Program-made: the position numbers and the translations under genes
Shown: positions 52,555 through 61,372 of the stretch, one piece after another
Position numbering within the stretch: position 1 is the stretch's first letter
Layout of the letters: each line of letters opens with the position of its first letter
Assembly (NCBI RefSeq): GCF_042659465.1
Contig: NZ_JBHSSW010000066.1
Span: 186,001 to 250,000 of the forward strand
Origin: Ponticaulis profundi
GTDB lineage: Bacteria > Pseudomonadota > Alphaproteobacteria > Caulobacterales > Hyphomonadaceae
DNA: 64,000 bases
Reading direction: 5' to 3'
The notes under the pieces: model-generated
Told to the model about the DNA's origin: nothing
Seen by the model: the letters and a program-made list of their open reading frames with translations, nothing else
Database searches by the model: none

Positions 52555-53309
52555 TGCCTCAGATCGATCTGAATTCAGACATAGGCGAATTGGAAGGTGA
52601 TGCGGGGCGAGCGCTAGACGCCGAAATACTGAAAACGGTCACGTCCTGCAATATTGCCTGCGGCGGGCATGCAGGCGACGACGTATCGATGGCTGCCACC
52701 CTGCGCCTCGCCAGAGACGGCGGTATTCTGGTCGGTGCGCACCCATCCTATCCGGACAAAGAAGGTTTTGGGCGGCGAGCGATGGAGATGCCACTCAGCG
52801 AGCTGAAGCAAAGTCTAACAGATCAGGTCAGGGCACTTCAAACACTGGCGGCCGCTGAGGGGGTTTCCGTGCGGCACATGAAGCCGCATGGCGCGCTTTA
52901 TAATGAAGCGGCGAAATCTCAGCCGCTCTCAGAATGCATCTGTGATGTGCTGACTGAAACCGGAATTTCTGTCCTGTTCGGACCGCCGAATTCGAAACTG
53001 GAAACAGAAGCTGAAAAACATGGTCTTCGTTTTCTGGCGGAAGGCTTCGTCGACAGGGCCTATGAAGCGGATGGCTCTCTCGTGTCGCGGTCCTTGCCGG
53101 GCGCTGTTCACAAAGACGTCTCGCTGATGACGGACCAGGCGATGGCACTCGCCAGGAGCGGCGAGGTCAATACGCTCGCCGGGAAGCGAATTTCACTCCC
53201 CGTGCAAACGCTTTGCCTGCATGGGGACACAAGCGGCGCGGCTGAAATCGCCCGTACAGTGAAGGCGCATCTGATCGATCAGGGAATAGAGGTAAAAGCA
53301 TATGCCTGA
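52554..53309 (+). CDS. pxpA: 5-Oxoprolinase subunit A (LamB/YcsF family)
   Basis: A 251-residue TIM-barrel-like protein: N-terminal IDLNSDIGELEGD, SCNIACGGHAGDD, VGAHPSYPDKEGFGRR and VRHMKPHGALYNEA are family signatures containing the conserved Asp and His residues. With PxpB and PxpC it opens 5-oxoproline (pyroglutamate) to glutamate using ATP. The ATG shares its A with the stop of the transporter gene, so translation is coupled. It overlaps pxpB by 8 bases. Confidence 0.94.
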   Translation: MPQIDLNSDIGELEGDAGRALDAEILKTVTSCNIACGGHAGDDVSMAATLRLARDGGILVGAHPSYPDKEGFGRRAMEMPLSELKQSLTDQVRALQTLAAAEGVSVRHMKPHGALYNEAAKSQPLSECICDVLTETGISVLFGPPNSKLETEAEKHGLRFLAEGFVDRAYEADGSLVSRSLPGAVHKDVSLMTDQAMALARSGEVNTLAGKRISLPVQTLCLHGDTSGAAEIARTVKAHLIDQGIEVKAYA

Positions 53310-53952
53310 CGTGTTGGACCCCGAGCTTCAATTTTTCGAAATGGCCGATGATCTGATCAGACTTTCTGGTGCTGATCGCGCAACGATGCGGGCCGTTGGA
53401 CGAGCGCTTCGTTCGACTGATCAGTTTGAGGAGGTGGTCGATGGTATGGACACGATCACGCTTCAGTTTGACCCGTTGCAGTTAAGTCTTGCCGATGTGC
53501 AGGCTCTGATTGGACAGGCAACTCAAAGCGCATCCGATCATGAAGAAGCATCTGCCGAGATCATAGAGCTTGAAGCGGTGTTCAGTGGAGACGTCGCGCC
53601 CGACCTTGATCTTGTCGCGAACACGCTGGACCTGTCCAAAGACAAGATCATAGAGGATTTGTGCGCTGCTGAGCTGCGCGTCGAGATGCTGGGATTTACA
53701 CCGGGTTTTGCGTATATGAGCGGCGTGCCGGAACATTTGCATGTTCCGAGGCTGGATACGCCAAGGCAATCGGTGAAAGCAGGATCTTTGGGCCTCGCAG
53801 CCGGAATGTGCGGAACCTATGCCTTGGCAGGACCTGGAGGCTGGCCGATCATAGGCAAAATCCAGACGCCGCTTTTTGATACCTCATGGGAAACGCCGTT
53901 CGCGTTGAAACCGGGTAGCCGGGTGAAACTGAAAGCGGTGGCACAGTCATGA
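53302..53952 (+). CDS. pxpB: 5-Oxoprolinase subunit B (KipI family)
   Basis: A 216-residue protein with the carboxyltransferase-subdomain-C fold. MLGFTPGFAYMSGVPEHL and VPRLDTPRQSVKAGSLGLA are the diagnostic segments, including GMCGTYALAGPGGW near the end. It forms the catalytic pair with PxpC. It overlaps pxpA by 8 bases and pxpC by 4. The N-terminal part keeps the family's DDLIRLSG start in a longer form. Confidence 0.94.
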   Translation: MPDVLDPELQFFEMADDLIRLSGADRATMRAVGRALRSTDQFEEVVDGMDTITLQFDPLQLSLADVQALIGQATQSASDHEEASAEIIELEAVFSGDVAPDLDLVANTLDLSKDKIIEDLCAAELRVEMLGFTPGFAYMSGVPEHLHVPRLDTPRQSVKAGSLGLAAGMCGTYALAGPGGWPIIGKIQTPLFDTSWETPFALKPGSRVKLKAVAQS

Positions 53953-54881
53953 GCCTCAAGTTTCTGAAAGCGGGAATGCAGACGACCCTGCAGGCGGGAG
54001 AGCGCCGCGGAAACCGCCATTTCGGCGTACCAGCGGCCGGGCCTGCAGATCGGCTTTCCATGTCGCTCGCCAATCGACTGGTTGGAAACCCGGAGAGCGC
54101 TGTGGCTTTGGAGTTTACGCTGACCGGCGGAAAGCTTGTCTTCTCGGAGGATATCGGATTTGCGCTCACTGGTGCAGACGTAAAGGCACGCCTCAACAAT
54201 GTGCCTGTGCACATGCATGAAACCTATCTGGCGGAAGCCGGGGATATTCTGGATATCGGGCCTGCGCTGAATGGATGCCGCACCTATCTGGCCTTGGCTG
54301 GAGACGTCGTCGCTAACGAATTTCTCGGCTCAAAGTCGACCTATTTGCCGGCAAAGTTTGGCGGTCTTGATGGTCGGGCGTTGCAGGATGGGGATGAAAT
54401 CCAGATCAGACATCATCGTTTGCCGGATGAAGTGGAAACACCGCAGGCGCTTCGACCGCTTTTCAACGATCTGTTTCTGCTTCAGGTATGTCCGGGCCCC
54501 GATTTTGACATGCTCGGTCCCGGTCAGGACATCTTCCAACAGGAATTCACGGTCGGGCAGCGCTCGAGCCGTATGGGCGTCCAATTGGAAGATGGAGTGC
54601 TTGAACTCTCTAACGCCGAGCGACTTCAGAGTGCAGCTGTATTCCCTGGCACCGTCCAGTTACCGCCGGATGGTCAGCCCTTTGTCCTGCTTGCGGACTC
54701 ACAGGCAACAGGCGGGTATCCTCATGTGTTGCAGGTTATTCGATCCGATCGTTTTCAACTGGGGCAGCTGAGACCCGGCGCCAAAGTGAAGTTCATTTGT
54801 CGAACACCGGAAGAGGCGAGGGAGCGTTTTCGCGCACGTGCCGAAGGTTACAAGGATTGGCTAGCTGAGCTGCTCATCTGA
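53949..54881 (+). CDS. pxpC: 5-Oxoprolinase subunit C (KipA family)
   Basis: A 310-residue biotin-dependent-carboxylase-like protein (carboxyltransferase subdomain D fold). GMQTTLQAGERRGNRHFGVPAAGPADRLSM at the N-terminus, RSSRMGVQLEDG and LLADSQATGGYPHVLQV are conserved. It completes PxpABC. The overlap ATGA with pxpB supports one transcript from the Nramp gene. The 3' end overlaps convergent tadA by 21 bases. Confidence 0.94.
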   Translation: MSLKFLKAGMQTTLQAGERRGNRHFGVPAAGPADRLSMSLANRLVGNPESAVALEFTLTGGKLVFSEDIGFALTGADVKARLNNVPVHMHETYLAEAGDILDIGPALNGCRTYLALAGDVVANEFLGSKSTYLPAKFGGLDGRALQDGDEIQIRHHRLPDEVETPQALRPLFNDLFLLQVCPGPDFDMLGPGQDIFQQEFTVGQRSSRMGVQLEDGVLELSNAERLQSAAVFPGTVQLPPDGQPFVLLADSQATGGYPHVLQVIRSDRFQLGQLRPGAKVKFICRTPEEARERFRARAEGYKDWLAELLI

Positions 54882-55355
54882 TTCGTCAGACTTCTTTTTT
54901 CGCCTGGCGCGAAAGAAATCCCGAAGGAGTTCAGCGCTTTCATCCGCCAGCTCACCTCGGGTGATTTCCGGGTGCCAATGGCAGGTTGGCTGATCAAAGA
55001 ATTTGACGCCATTGATGACCGCACCGCCTTTCTCATCCTCCGCACAGAAGATCACTCGTCGGATGCGAGCGTTTGCGATGGCGCCTGCACACATGGCGCA
55101 TGGTTCGAGTGTCACATATAGATCCAGGCCAAAAAGCCTGTAATTGTTCAGTTTCTCTGCCGCCTTGCGTAGCGCGAGGATCTCTGCGTGAGCGGTTGGG
55201 TCATGGCCTGATATCGGTGCGTTATGCGCTTCTGCAATAACTTCACCAGTTTCCGGTGATACAATCACAGCGCCAACGGGTACTTCACCAGCTTCAGCGC
55301 CGCGCCGTGCGAGTTCCAGCGCACGTTCCAGAAAATGTCGGTCAGGCATATCCAT
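54861..55355 (-). CDS. tadA: tRNA-specific adenosine deaminase
   Basis: A 164-residue zinc-dependent deaminase converting A34 to inosine in tRNA-Arg(ACG). Zinc ligands His56 (TAHAEI, with proton-shuttle Glu58), Cys86 and Cys89 (PCAMC) are present. The N-terminal FLERALELARRGAEAGEVPV and C-terminal basic tail ARRKKKS are typical. Start at 55355 or Met3. Convergent overlap with pxpC. Confidence 0.95.
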   Translation of the reverse strand: MDMPDRHFLERALELARRGAEAGEVPVGAVIVSPETGEVIAEAHNAPISGHDPTAHAEILALRKAAEKLNNYRLFGLDLYVTLEPCAMCAGAIANARIRRVIFCAEDEKGGAVINGVKFFDQPTCHWHPEITRGELADESAELLRDFFRARRKKKSDESDEQLS

Positions 55356-55460
55356 TCAGTTCTGATAGTCTTGAGCGGCACGAAGGTAAAATGGAGAATT
55401 GCTATTCTGTCCGGATCATCGCAGGACAACGGTCATAAAGACTTCTGAGGAGAGCGTTTC

Positions 55461-56048
55461 GTGAGAATTGTTGCAGGTCGGTTTAAGGGGCGCCAGATTG
55501 AAGCGCCGGAAGGGCGCAACACGCGGCCAACGACGGACCGTGTTCGCGAAGCCTTGTTCAATCTGCTCGCGCACAATGCGGATCTGCCGGACATTGAAGG
55601 TGCCCGCGTCATTGACCTGTTCGCAGGATCAGGCGCACTCGGTCTGGAAGCAATTTCGCGCGGCGCAAGCTTTTGCCTCTTTGTTGAGATCGCTGCTGGC
55701 GCGCGCGGTATCATCCGCAGCAATATCGAAACGCTGCAGCTGTTCGGAATCACGCGAATTCATCGACGCTCAGCAACCGATCTTGGGCCGAAACCAACGG
55801 GCGTGGGCGAACCCTTCAGTCTGGTTTTTCTGGATCCGCCCTATGGTCAGGAGTTAGTTCAGCCAGCCCTGAACCAGCTTGAGCGTGGCGGATGGCTGAC
55901 AGAGAATGCTGTCGCGGTGATCGAGACGGCGCTGGACGAAACACCGGAGCCTGAAAACTGGACGCTTCTGGACATGCGTACCTATGGGGAGACGCGGGTC
56001 TCGATCTTCAAACACGGAACGGTCGACGCCTCCGCGGTTGAAGACTAA
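55461..56048 (+). CDS. rsmD: 16S rRNA (guanine(966)-N(2))-methyltransferase
   Basis: A 195-residue SAM-dependent methyltransferase. N-terminal MRIVAGRFKGRQIEAP and RPTTDRVREALFNLL bind RNA. SAM motif I is VIDLFAGSGALGLEAISRGA and the catalytic motif is FLDPPYG. It starts with GTG. It is convergent with the patatin gene and overlaps it by four bases. Confidence 0.95.
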   Translation: MRIVAGRFKGRQIEAPEGRNTRPTTDRVREALFNLLAHNADLPDIEGARVIDLFAGSGALGLEAISRGASFCLFVEIAAGARGIIRSNIETLQLFGITRIHRRSATDLGPKPTGVGEPFSLVFLDPPYGQELVQPALNQLERGGWLTENAVAVIETALDETPEPENWTLLDMRTYGETRVSIFKHGTVDASAVED

Positions 56049-57058
56049 TCGTCTTCCAGAAATTCCTTGCGGATATCCACGGACGACTCGCGTCCGACTT
56101 TTCCGATATGATGATCGTTCCAGACCTCTGCGGCCTGGCGGCCACGATCTCGCAAATCCTTCAGGAAGCGCCAGCTGGTATCATACTTCGTTTCGATGGA
56201 GAGCTCGCAGAGTTCTATGTCTGCGCGGATCGCATGGATGAACAGCTTGCGGTATTTTGACTGGATACGATCGGCCAGCCAGTTCTCATCCAACAGCTTC
56301 TGGACGAAGGCGATGGACCGCAATTCAGAGATCAGCGAGGCGTTGAAGGTGATTTCGTTCAGGCGATCAAGGATGGCGCTGGCCGTTTTCGGCGTGCCTT
56401 TGCGAACCAGCGGATTGATATGCACAATCAGCATGTCGCGCGGGACGTCAGCGTAGAACAACGGGAAAAGGGCCGGGTTTCCCACGTAGCCGCCATCCCA
56501 TAGCGGCGTGCCATCCACTTCGACGGCCTTGAACACCTGCGGCAGGCAGGCGGAAGACAGGATGGCTTTCTCGTCGATCTCATGAGTTTTGAAAATACGT
56601 GCCTTGCCCGTTTCGACATTGGTGGACGCAATGAACAGATCAATCTCTGTTTCTGCGCGCAGCTGATCGAAATCGATCAGCTTTCGCAGCGATTGTTGCA
56701 GCGGATTATAGTCAAACGGATTGAGATCATACGGGCTGGCAATGTTGGTCAGCGCCTGGAACATTGCGAAGGGCGTGAAAGGACCAAAAGCCGGTGCAAC
56801 GGCAGAGGCGGCAGAGAGCGGCGCGCTGCGATCAGACATATCTCGCCAGAATGCTTCAAGAAGTGCTCTGGCACCATCACGTCCACCATTCAGATATCCG
56901 GAAACAAGCGCGACAGCGTTCATGGCGCCAGCGGACGTCGCTGTGATCGCTTTGATATCAAGATCGCTGTGTTCGAGGAGGTAATCCAGAACACCCCAGG
57001 TGAATGCGCCATGTGCGCCGCCGCCCTGAAGCGCGAGACTGATCGGCTTTAAACTCAT
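56045..57058 (-). CDS. Patatin-like phospholipase family protein
   Basis: A 337-residue lipid acyl hydrolase. The oxyanion loop is LQGGGAHGAFTWG. The nucleophile elbow is ATSAGAMNA, with Ala in place of the first Gly of GxSxG, a variant I recall from other alphaproteobacterial patatins. The catalytic Asp lies in LWDGGYVGNPAL. No signal peptide is seen; it is probably cytoplasmic or membrane-associated. Substrate unknown. Confidence 0.9.
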   Translation of the reverse strand: MSLKPISLALQGGGAHGAFTWGVLDYLLEHSDLDIKAITATSAGAMNAVALVSGYLNGGRDGARALLEAFWRDMSDRSAPLSAASAVAPAFGPFTPFAMFQALTNIASPYDLNPFDYNPLQQSLRKLIDFDQLRAETEIDLFIASTNVETGKARIFKTHEIDEKAILSSACLPQVFKAVEVDGTPLWDGGYVGNPALFPLFYADVPRDMLIVHINPLVRKGTPKTASAILDRLNEITFNASLISELRSIAFVQKLLDENWLADRIQSKYRKLFIHAIRADIELCELSIETKYDTSWRFLKDLRDRGRQAAEVWNDHHIGKVGRESSVDIRKEFLEDD

Positions 57059-57136
57059 AAAGACCCAAATCGATGTTACGTTTCAAAGGCGACACGTTTA
57101 CGCCGATTGCTGCAATGCACAACAGGTCTGAGCGAA

Positions 57137-57919
57137 TTATGACTTCGGTTCTGGTTTCGGGCGAGAAAATACAAGCTTGCCGGCGGAGCTCTGATCCGCC
57201 TGATAGCCATAGCCGTCGATGTCGAACGTCTTAAGGTCGGAAGCATCCGTGATGCGGTTTTCGATCACCCAGCGCGCCATCAGGCCACGTGCATATTTCG
57301 CGTAAAAACTGATGATCTTGGAGCCCTTGTCGGTGACTTCTCTGAAGTCGACATCGATCACGCTCGATTTCAGAGCTTTCTTGTTCACGGCACCAAAATA
57401 CTCTTTCGACGCAAGGTTCAGGATCGGTCCTTCAGCTTCCGTCATATCTTCGTTGAGCTGTTTTGAAATCCGGTCGCCCCAGAAATCATAGAGTGTGGCG
57501 CCGCGATCCGTATCGAGGCGTGTTCCCATTTCAAGCCGATAAGGATGAATAGAGTCCATTGGGCGGAGGACGCCGTATAGTCCTGACAGAAGGCGCAGAT
57601 GTGTTTGAGCCCAGTTCAGGTCGTTGTCCTGAAGCGTTCCTGCATCGAGACCTCGGTAGACGTCACCGTTAAATGCAAGAATGGCTTGCTTGGCTTCGCT
57701 GTCCGGAAGGCCGTCAGACAGGGCCTGAAACCGCTCATAGTTCAGGTCGGCAAGGTTTTCGGAAAGCTTCATCAAAGAACGCAGGTCACTGCGGGAGAGC
57801 GACTTCGTCCGCTTCAGAAGCAGCTCTGTCTCACCCGATAGGCGAGGTGACGTTTTCGACAAATTCTGTGGGGCTGGTTCGAAATCAAGATTCTTCGCGG
57901 GCGATAGCAGGATAAGCAA
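57137..57919 (-). CDS. yaaA: Peroxide stress protein YaaA (UPF0246)
   Basis: A 260-residue cytoplasmic DNA-binding-like protein that limits intracellular iron and protects DNA during peroxide stress in E. coli. Landmarks: MLILLSPAKNLDFE, the central NGDVYRGLDA and LRLLSGLYGVLRPMD, and KIISFYAKYARGLMARW. Length matches the family. It stands between the patatin and the FAD-linked dehydrogenase on the same strand, with spacing that suggests its own promoter. Confidence 0.95.
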   Translation of the reverse strand: MLILLSPAKNLDFEPAPQNLSKTSPRLSGETELLLKRTKSLSRSDLRSLMKLSENLADLNYERFQALSDGLPDSEAKQAILAFNGDVYRGLDAGTLQDNDLNWAQTHLRLLSGLYGVLRPMDSIHPYRLEMGTRLDTDRGATLYDFWGDRISKQLNEDMTEAEGPILNLASKEYFGAVNKKALKSSVIDVDFREVTDKGSKIISFYAKYARGLMARWVIENRITDASDLKTFDIDGYGYQADQSSAGKLVFSRPKPEPKS

Positions 57920-58016
57920 CGGTCTGACCTGTTCTGACTTTTTGGCTGGCGCAGATATGTACGCCTTGAGATCCGAACTGGATGTCTGGCGCGATTCGTA
58001 TGGAAACCTGTATGTC

Positions 58017-59450
58017 CTATCGAACAGAAATAACGCGGCCCGGATTCATGAGGTTTTCCGGATCGAGTGCTTTCTTGATCGAACGCATCATATTCAGTTC
58101 AGTCTCTGATTTATGATCCGGAAGCTCATCACGCTTCAGAAGGCCGACGCCGTGTTCAGCCGAAATTGAACCGCCAAGATCCGTCACGATCTGATGGACC
58201 TTAAACGTGATGTCGAGGCTCTTTGCCTTGACGGTCGGATTCTCTGCGTCAGTGCGTTCTGCAACGCCATAGTGAATGTTTCCATCCCCAAGGTGTCCGA
58301 AGGCAAAAATCTCGACGTCTGGGACCATCTCTTTCATGGCCGCTTCGGTTGTTTCGAGGAATTGCGGGACCTTTGAGACCGGGACAGAGATGTCGTGATT
58401 GACCGACGTCAGAAAGCCGCGCTTCACAAGGGGCAAACTCTCCCGAACATGCCAGAACATCTCCGCCTGAGAGAGGGAAGCCGCCACAACACCATCTGTA
58501 ATAAGGCTGTCCTCCAGCGCTTTTTCCAGCACGGTTTGCAGAACGTCCTGCGCATGGTCCTCTGAAGCGAGAGAAACCTCCAGCAGGATGCGCCATGGCG
58601 CTTCATTCGGAAGCGGATCACGAACGGCATCGATTTCTCGGGCTGCGAGTTCAACGCCGACCTTCGGCAGTATTTCGAAGCCTGTGACGCTGTCCCCTGC
58701 ATGCTTGCGCACGAGTGACAGAAGTTCGACCGCTTTTTGCGGTGTCTCGAGCGTCAGCCAGGCCGTTGCGGTCTTCGGCTTTGGGAACAGCTTCAGCGTT
58801 GCAGCGGTCACAATCCCCAGCGTACCTTCTGCGCCGCAGAACAGGTGTTTGAGGTCATAACCTGTATTGTCCTTGCGCAGACCTCTGAGCGCAGACCAGA
58901 TCTCACCATTCGCCGTGACAACTTCCATGCCCAGCAGCAGGTCCCGCATCATGCCGTATCGAAGGACTGCAACGCCGCCGGCATTCGTCGAGATAAGGCC
59001 GCCAATGGTGCAGCTTCCCTGACTTCCGAGGGAAAGTGGAAAATACCGATCCTGCTCATCGGCTGCCGTGTGGACGTTTGCGAGAATACATCCTGCCTCG
59101 GCAACCAGTGAGTTGTTGAACGTATCGATGGATCGGACATTGTTCATCCGAGCCATTGAGAGAACGATCTCACCATATGCGATCCCGCCATTGACCAGTC
59201 CGGTATTGCCGCCTTGCGGGCACACAGGCTGACCATAGCGATGGCAGAGCTTCATGACTTCGGAGACTTCTTCCGTCGTCGATGGACTGACCATGAAATC
59301 CGAATGGCCCACGAAATTGCCTCGCCAATCGGAGGTGTGCGGCGAGATGATCTCCTGATCATCCGTCCACCCTTTTTCACCCAGCAGGTCTTTCAGTGAT
59401 TGGATCAGGTCCTGATTGAGGGGTGAGGATTGAGAGGGCATGTCGTCCAT
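58017..59450 (-). CDS. FAD-binding oxidoreductase (D-2-hydroxyacid/2-hydroxyglutarate dehydrogenase type)
   Basis: A 477-residue flavoprotein of the VAO/GlcD group. The FAD-binding domain includes VCPQGGNTGLVNGGIAYGE and LGSQGSCTIGGLISTNAGG. The C-terminal FAD-oxidase domain has FGHLGDGNIHYGV with metal/substrate His and ISAEHGVGLLKRDEL. The likely reaction is oxidation of a D-2-hydroxyacid such as D-2-hydroxyglutarate or D-lactate. It is 23 bases downstream of the tsaC stop on the same strand and probably co-transcribed. Confidence 0.92.
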   Translation of the reverse strand: MDDMPSQSSPLNQDLIQSLKDLLGEKGWTDDQEIISPHTSDWRGNFVGHSDFMVSPSTTEEVSEVMKLCHRYGQPVCPQGGNTGLVNGGIAYGEIVLSMARMNNVRSIDTFNNSLVAEAGCILANVHTAADEQDRYFPLSLGSQGSCTIGGLISTNAGGVAVLRYGMMRDLLLGMEVVTANGEIWSALRGLRKDNTGYDLKHLFCGAEGTLGIVTAATLKLFPKPKTATAWLTLETPQKAVELLSLVRKHAGDSVTGFEILPKVGVELAAREIDAVRDPLPNEAPWRILLEVSLASEDHAQDVLQTVLEKALEDSLITDGVVAASLSQAEMFWHVRESLPLVKRGFLTSVNHDISVPVSKVPQFLETTEAAMKEMVPDVEIFAFGHLGDGNIHYGVAERTDAENPTVKAKSLDITFKVHQIVTDLGGSISAEHGVGLLKRDELPDHKSETELNMMRSIKKALDPENLMNPGRVISVR

Positions 59451-59473
59451 AAGGAACTCGCTGGTCTTGTGTG

Positions 59474-60394
59474 TCAGAGGCTGGCGCGTTTCAGCCGATC
59501 GTTTATGGCCTCGCCGAGGCCTTCATCGGGGATGGGTGCAATGGCAATCTTGTCACTGATTTCGTCGAGATCGCGGAGCATTGCATATAGGTTTGATGCG
59601 GCTTCCTGAAGATCGCCGCTTCTGGAAAGTGAATGAGGTCCATGGTCAAAGGAACGGCCAAAACCGAGATAGGTTTCGTCTGCTTCCGGGCTTGCAGCGT
59701 TGAGCCTGAGTTTAGCCTTGGGGGCGTAGTGGCGCGACAACATACCCGGAGACTTAGGCGCGGTATCATCATGGAGCGCTGACTGGATTGGACCGACAAG
59801 CGCTTCTATGTCACGACGCGCGAGCGAACCGGGACGCAACAGTGTGACCTTGTCATCCTCGACAAAAAGGACGGTGGATTCCAATCCCAATACGGATGGA
59901 CCACCGTCCAGAATGATCGGGAGCTCATCGCCAAATTCTTCTCTGACATGTTCTGGCTGCGTTGGGCTAACCTTGCCGGATTTGTTGGCAGATGGCGCCA
60001 CAATGGGTTTGCCGAAGTCGGAAATCAGCTGCTGAGCGAGCTCATGTCGCGGCCAGCGCAGAGCCTGAGTCTCCAGTCCGGCCCGTGCGAGGTCACAAAC
60101 GGTATTTGTATCAGAAACGGGGAGCACGAGTGTCATGGGGCCCGGCCAGAAAGCGCGGGAAAGTTTTAATGCAGTCGGTGAAAAACGCGCCTGATCCTGC
60201 GCCATCTCGATCGACGCGATATGGGCGATCAAGGGATTGAAGCTTGGGCGCTGTTTGAGGGCGTAAATCGCAGCAACCGCTTTGGGGTTGGTCGCATCAC
60301 CCGCCAGTCCGTAAACGGTTTCGGTTGGCATACCGACCAGTTTGCCGGCGCGGAGCGCTGAAAGCGCCGATGAAAGATTGGCTGACATCGTCAT
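59474..60394 (-). CDS. tsaC: L-threonylcarbamoyladenylate synthase (TsaC/Sua5)
   Basis: A 306-residue enzyme making threonylcarbamoyl-AMP for t6A modification of tRNA. The YrdC domain has GMPTETVYGLAGDATN, LKQRPSFNPLIAHI and FWPGPMTLVLP. VAPSANKSGKVSPTQPEHV closes the active site. A C-terminal Sua5 domain (from about 210, SPGMLSRHYAPKAKL) makes it the long type. The start may be Met1 or Met3. Confidence 0.94.
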   Translation of the reverse strand: MTMSANLSSALSALRAGKLVGMPTETVYGLAGDATNPKAVAAIYALKQRPSFNPLIAHIASIEMAQDQARFSPTALKLSRAFWPGPMTLVLPVSDTNTVCDLARAGLETQALRWPRHELAQQLISDFGKPIVAPSANKSGKVSPTQPEHVREEFGDELPIILDGGPSVLGLESTVLFVEDDKVTLLRPGSLARRDIEALVGPIQSALHDDTAPKSPGMLSRHYAPKAKLRLNAASPEADETYLGFGRSFDHGPHSLSRSGDLQEAASNLYAMLRDLDEISDKIAIAPIPDEGLGEAINDRLKRASL

Positions 60395-60451
60395 AGTGAT
60401 GATCTGCTAGACATCAGCCAAACCCAATTGCAACCGGAAAAACGCGGCTGA

Positions 60452-61132
60452 CTATTCAGCCGGGCCGAATTCGCCACTAAACTCGATTTTGACTTCGTCA
60501 CCGATGATCGGAATGTAGCTGTCATTTCCAAAATCCGAACGCTTGATAGTCGTCTTCGCGTCGAAACCAATATTGTAACCATCCGTATAGCGGGATTCCT
60601 GAGCGCCGCGGAATGTCACGTCCAGGGTTATGGGTTTGGTGACACCAAGGAATGTCAGATCGCCAGTGATTTTGCCGGTCGCGTCATCCAGTACGTCTAT
60701 GGATGTCGACACGAAGCTGATCGTTGGAAATTCGTCTGCGTTCAGCCACAAGTCACTCATGGTGAGGTCTTCGGTCCAGGTTTCAAAACCGGTATCCGGA
60801 TGCGATGCTTTGTAATCCTTTGGATAATTTACAAAGAGGCTCTCGGGCCGGATCGTCACCTCGACGGTAGAGGCTTCCGGTTCATTCGCATCGAGCTCGA
60901 TCGTCGCGTCATATTCGGTGAAAACCCCCATATAGCGTGACAGCCCTGCGCTATGTCCGACTTTGAATGTCAGAAAAGCATGTGTTGGATCGAGCGTATA
61001 AGTGCCTGAAGGCGCGGCGCCGAACGGGCCGGTCTCTGTAGCCGGGGCTTCCTGTGCTGAGGCGCTCACAACAGAGGGCACCATCAGTGCCAGACTGGCG
61101 GTCAGACTTGATAGGATCGCGACTTTCATCAT
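60452..61132 (-). CDS. YceI-family periplasmic protein
   Basis: A 226-residue exported lipocalin-like protein. Signal peptide at about 1-27 (LTASLALMVPSVVSASAQ). YceI core: GTYTLDPTHAFLTFKVGHSAGLSRYMG, EASTVEVTIRPESL and ITGDLTFLGVTKPITLDV. The family binds isoprenoids or amphiphiles in the periplasm. It stands alone, divergent from the acyl-CoA dehydrogenase gene at 61373 with a 240-base promoter region between them. Confidence 0.93.
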   Translation of the reverse strand: MMKVAILSSLTASLALMVPSVVSASAQEAPATETGPFGAAPSGTYTLDPTHAFLTFKVGHSAGLSRYMGVFTEYDATIELDANEPEASTVEVTIRPESLFVNYPKDYKASHPDTGFETWTEDLTMSDLWLNADEFPTISFVSTSIDVLDDATGKITGDLTFLGVTKPITLDVTFRGAQESRYTDGYNIGFDAKTTIKRSDFGNDSYIPIIGDEVKIEFSGEFGPAE

Positions 61133-61372
61133 GGTGTATTCCTTTGTCAGTTAGAGCGTGAAGGTACGGCCTTGCATCGGTTACGCTTCATGCCTGTGAT
61201 CGTTACGCGAACACTTGTCGCGTCGACTGGAAAATAGACAGACATGTAGTAAATCACGATGCAAGTTTGTTAGACCGCTTGGCCCTTGAACGGATTTACC
61301 GGGAAATAAGAAAAGCTCCAGTCACAACTGGTTCAGCAGGCCGATCAGTAGTTGAAGTGAAGGACGTACCGC

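Noticed and set aside
56045..57058. Patatin as catalytically dead because the elbow is ATSAG, not GxSxG
   Set aside because: The Ser, the oxyanion glycines and the catalytic DGG are present, and I recall the Ala variant in other alphaproteobacterial patatins.
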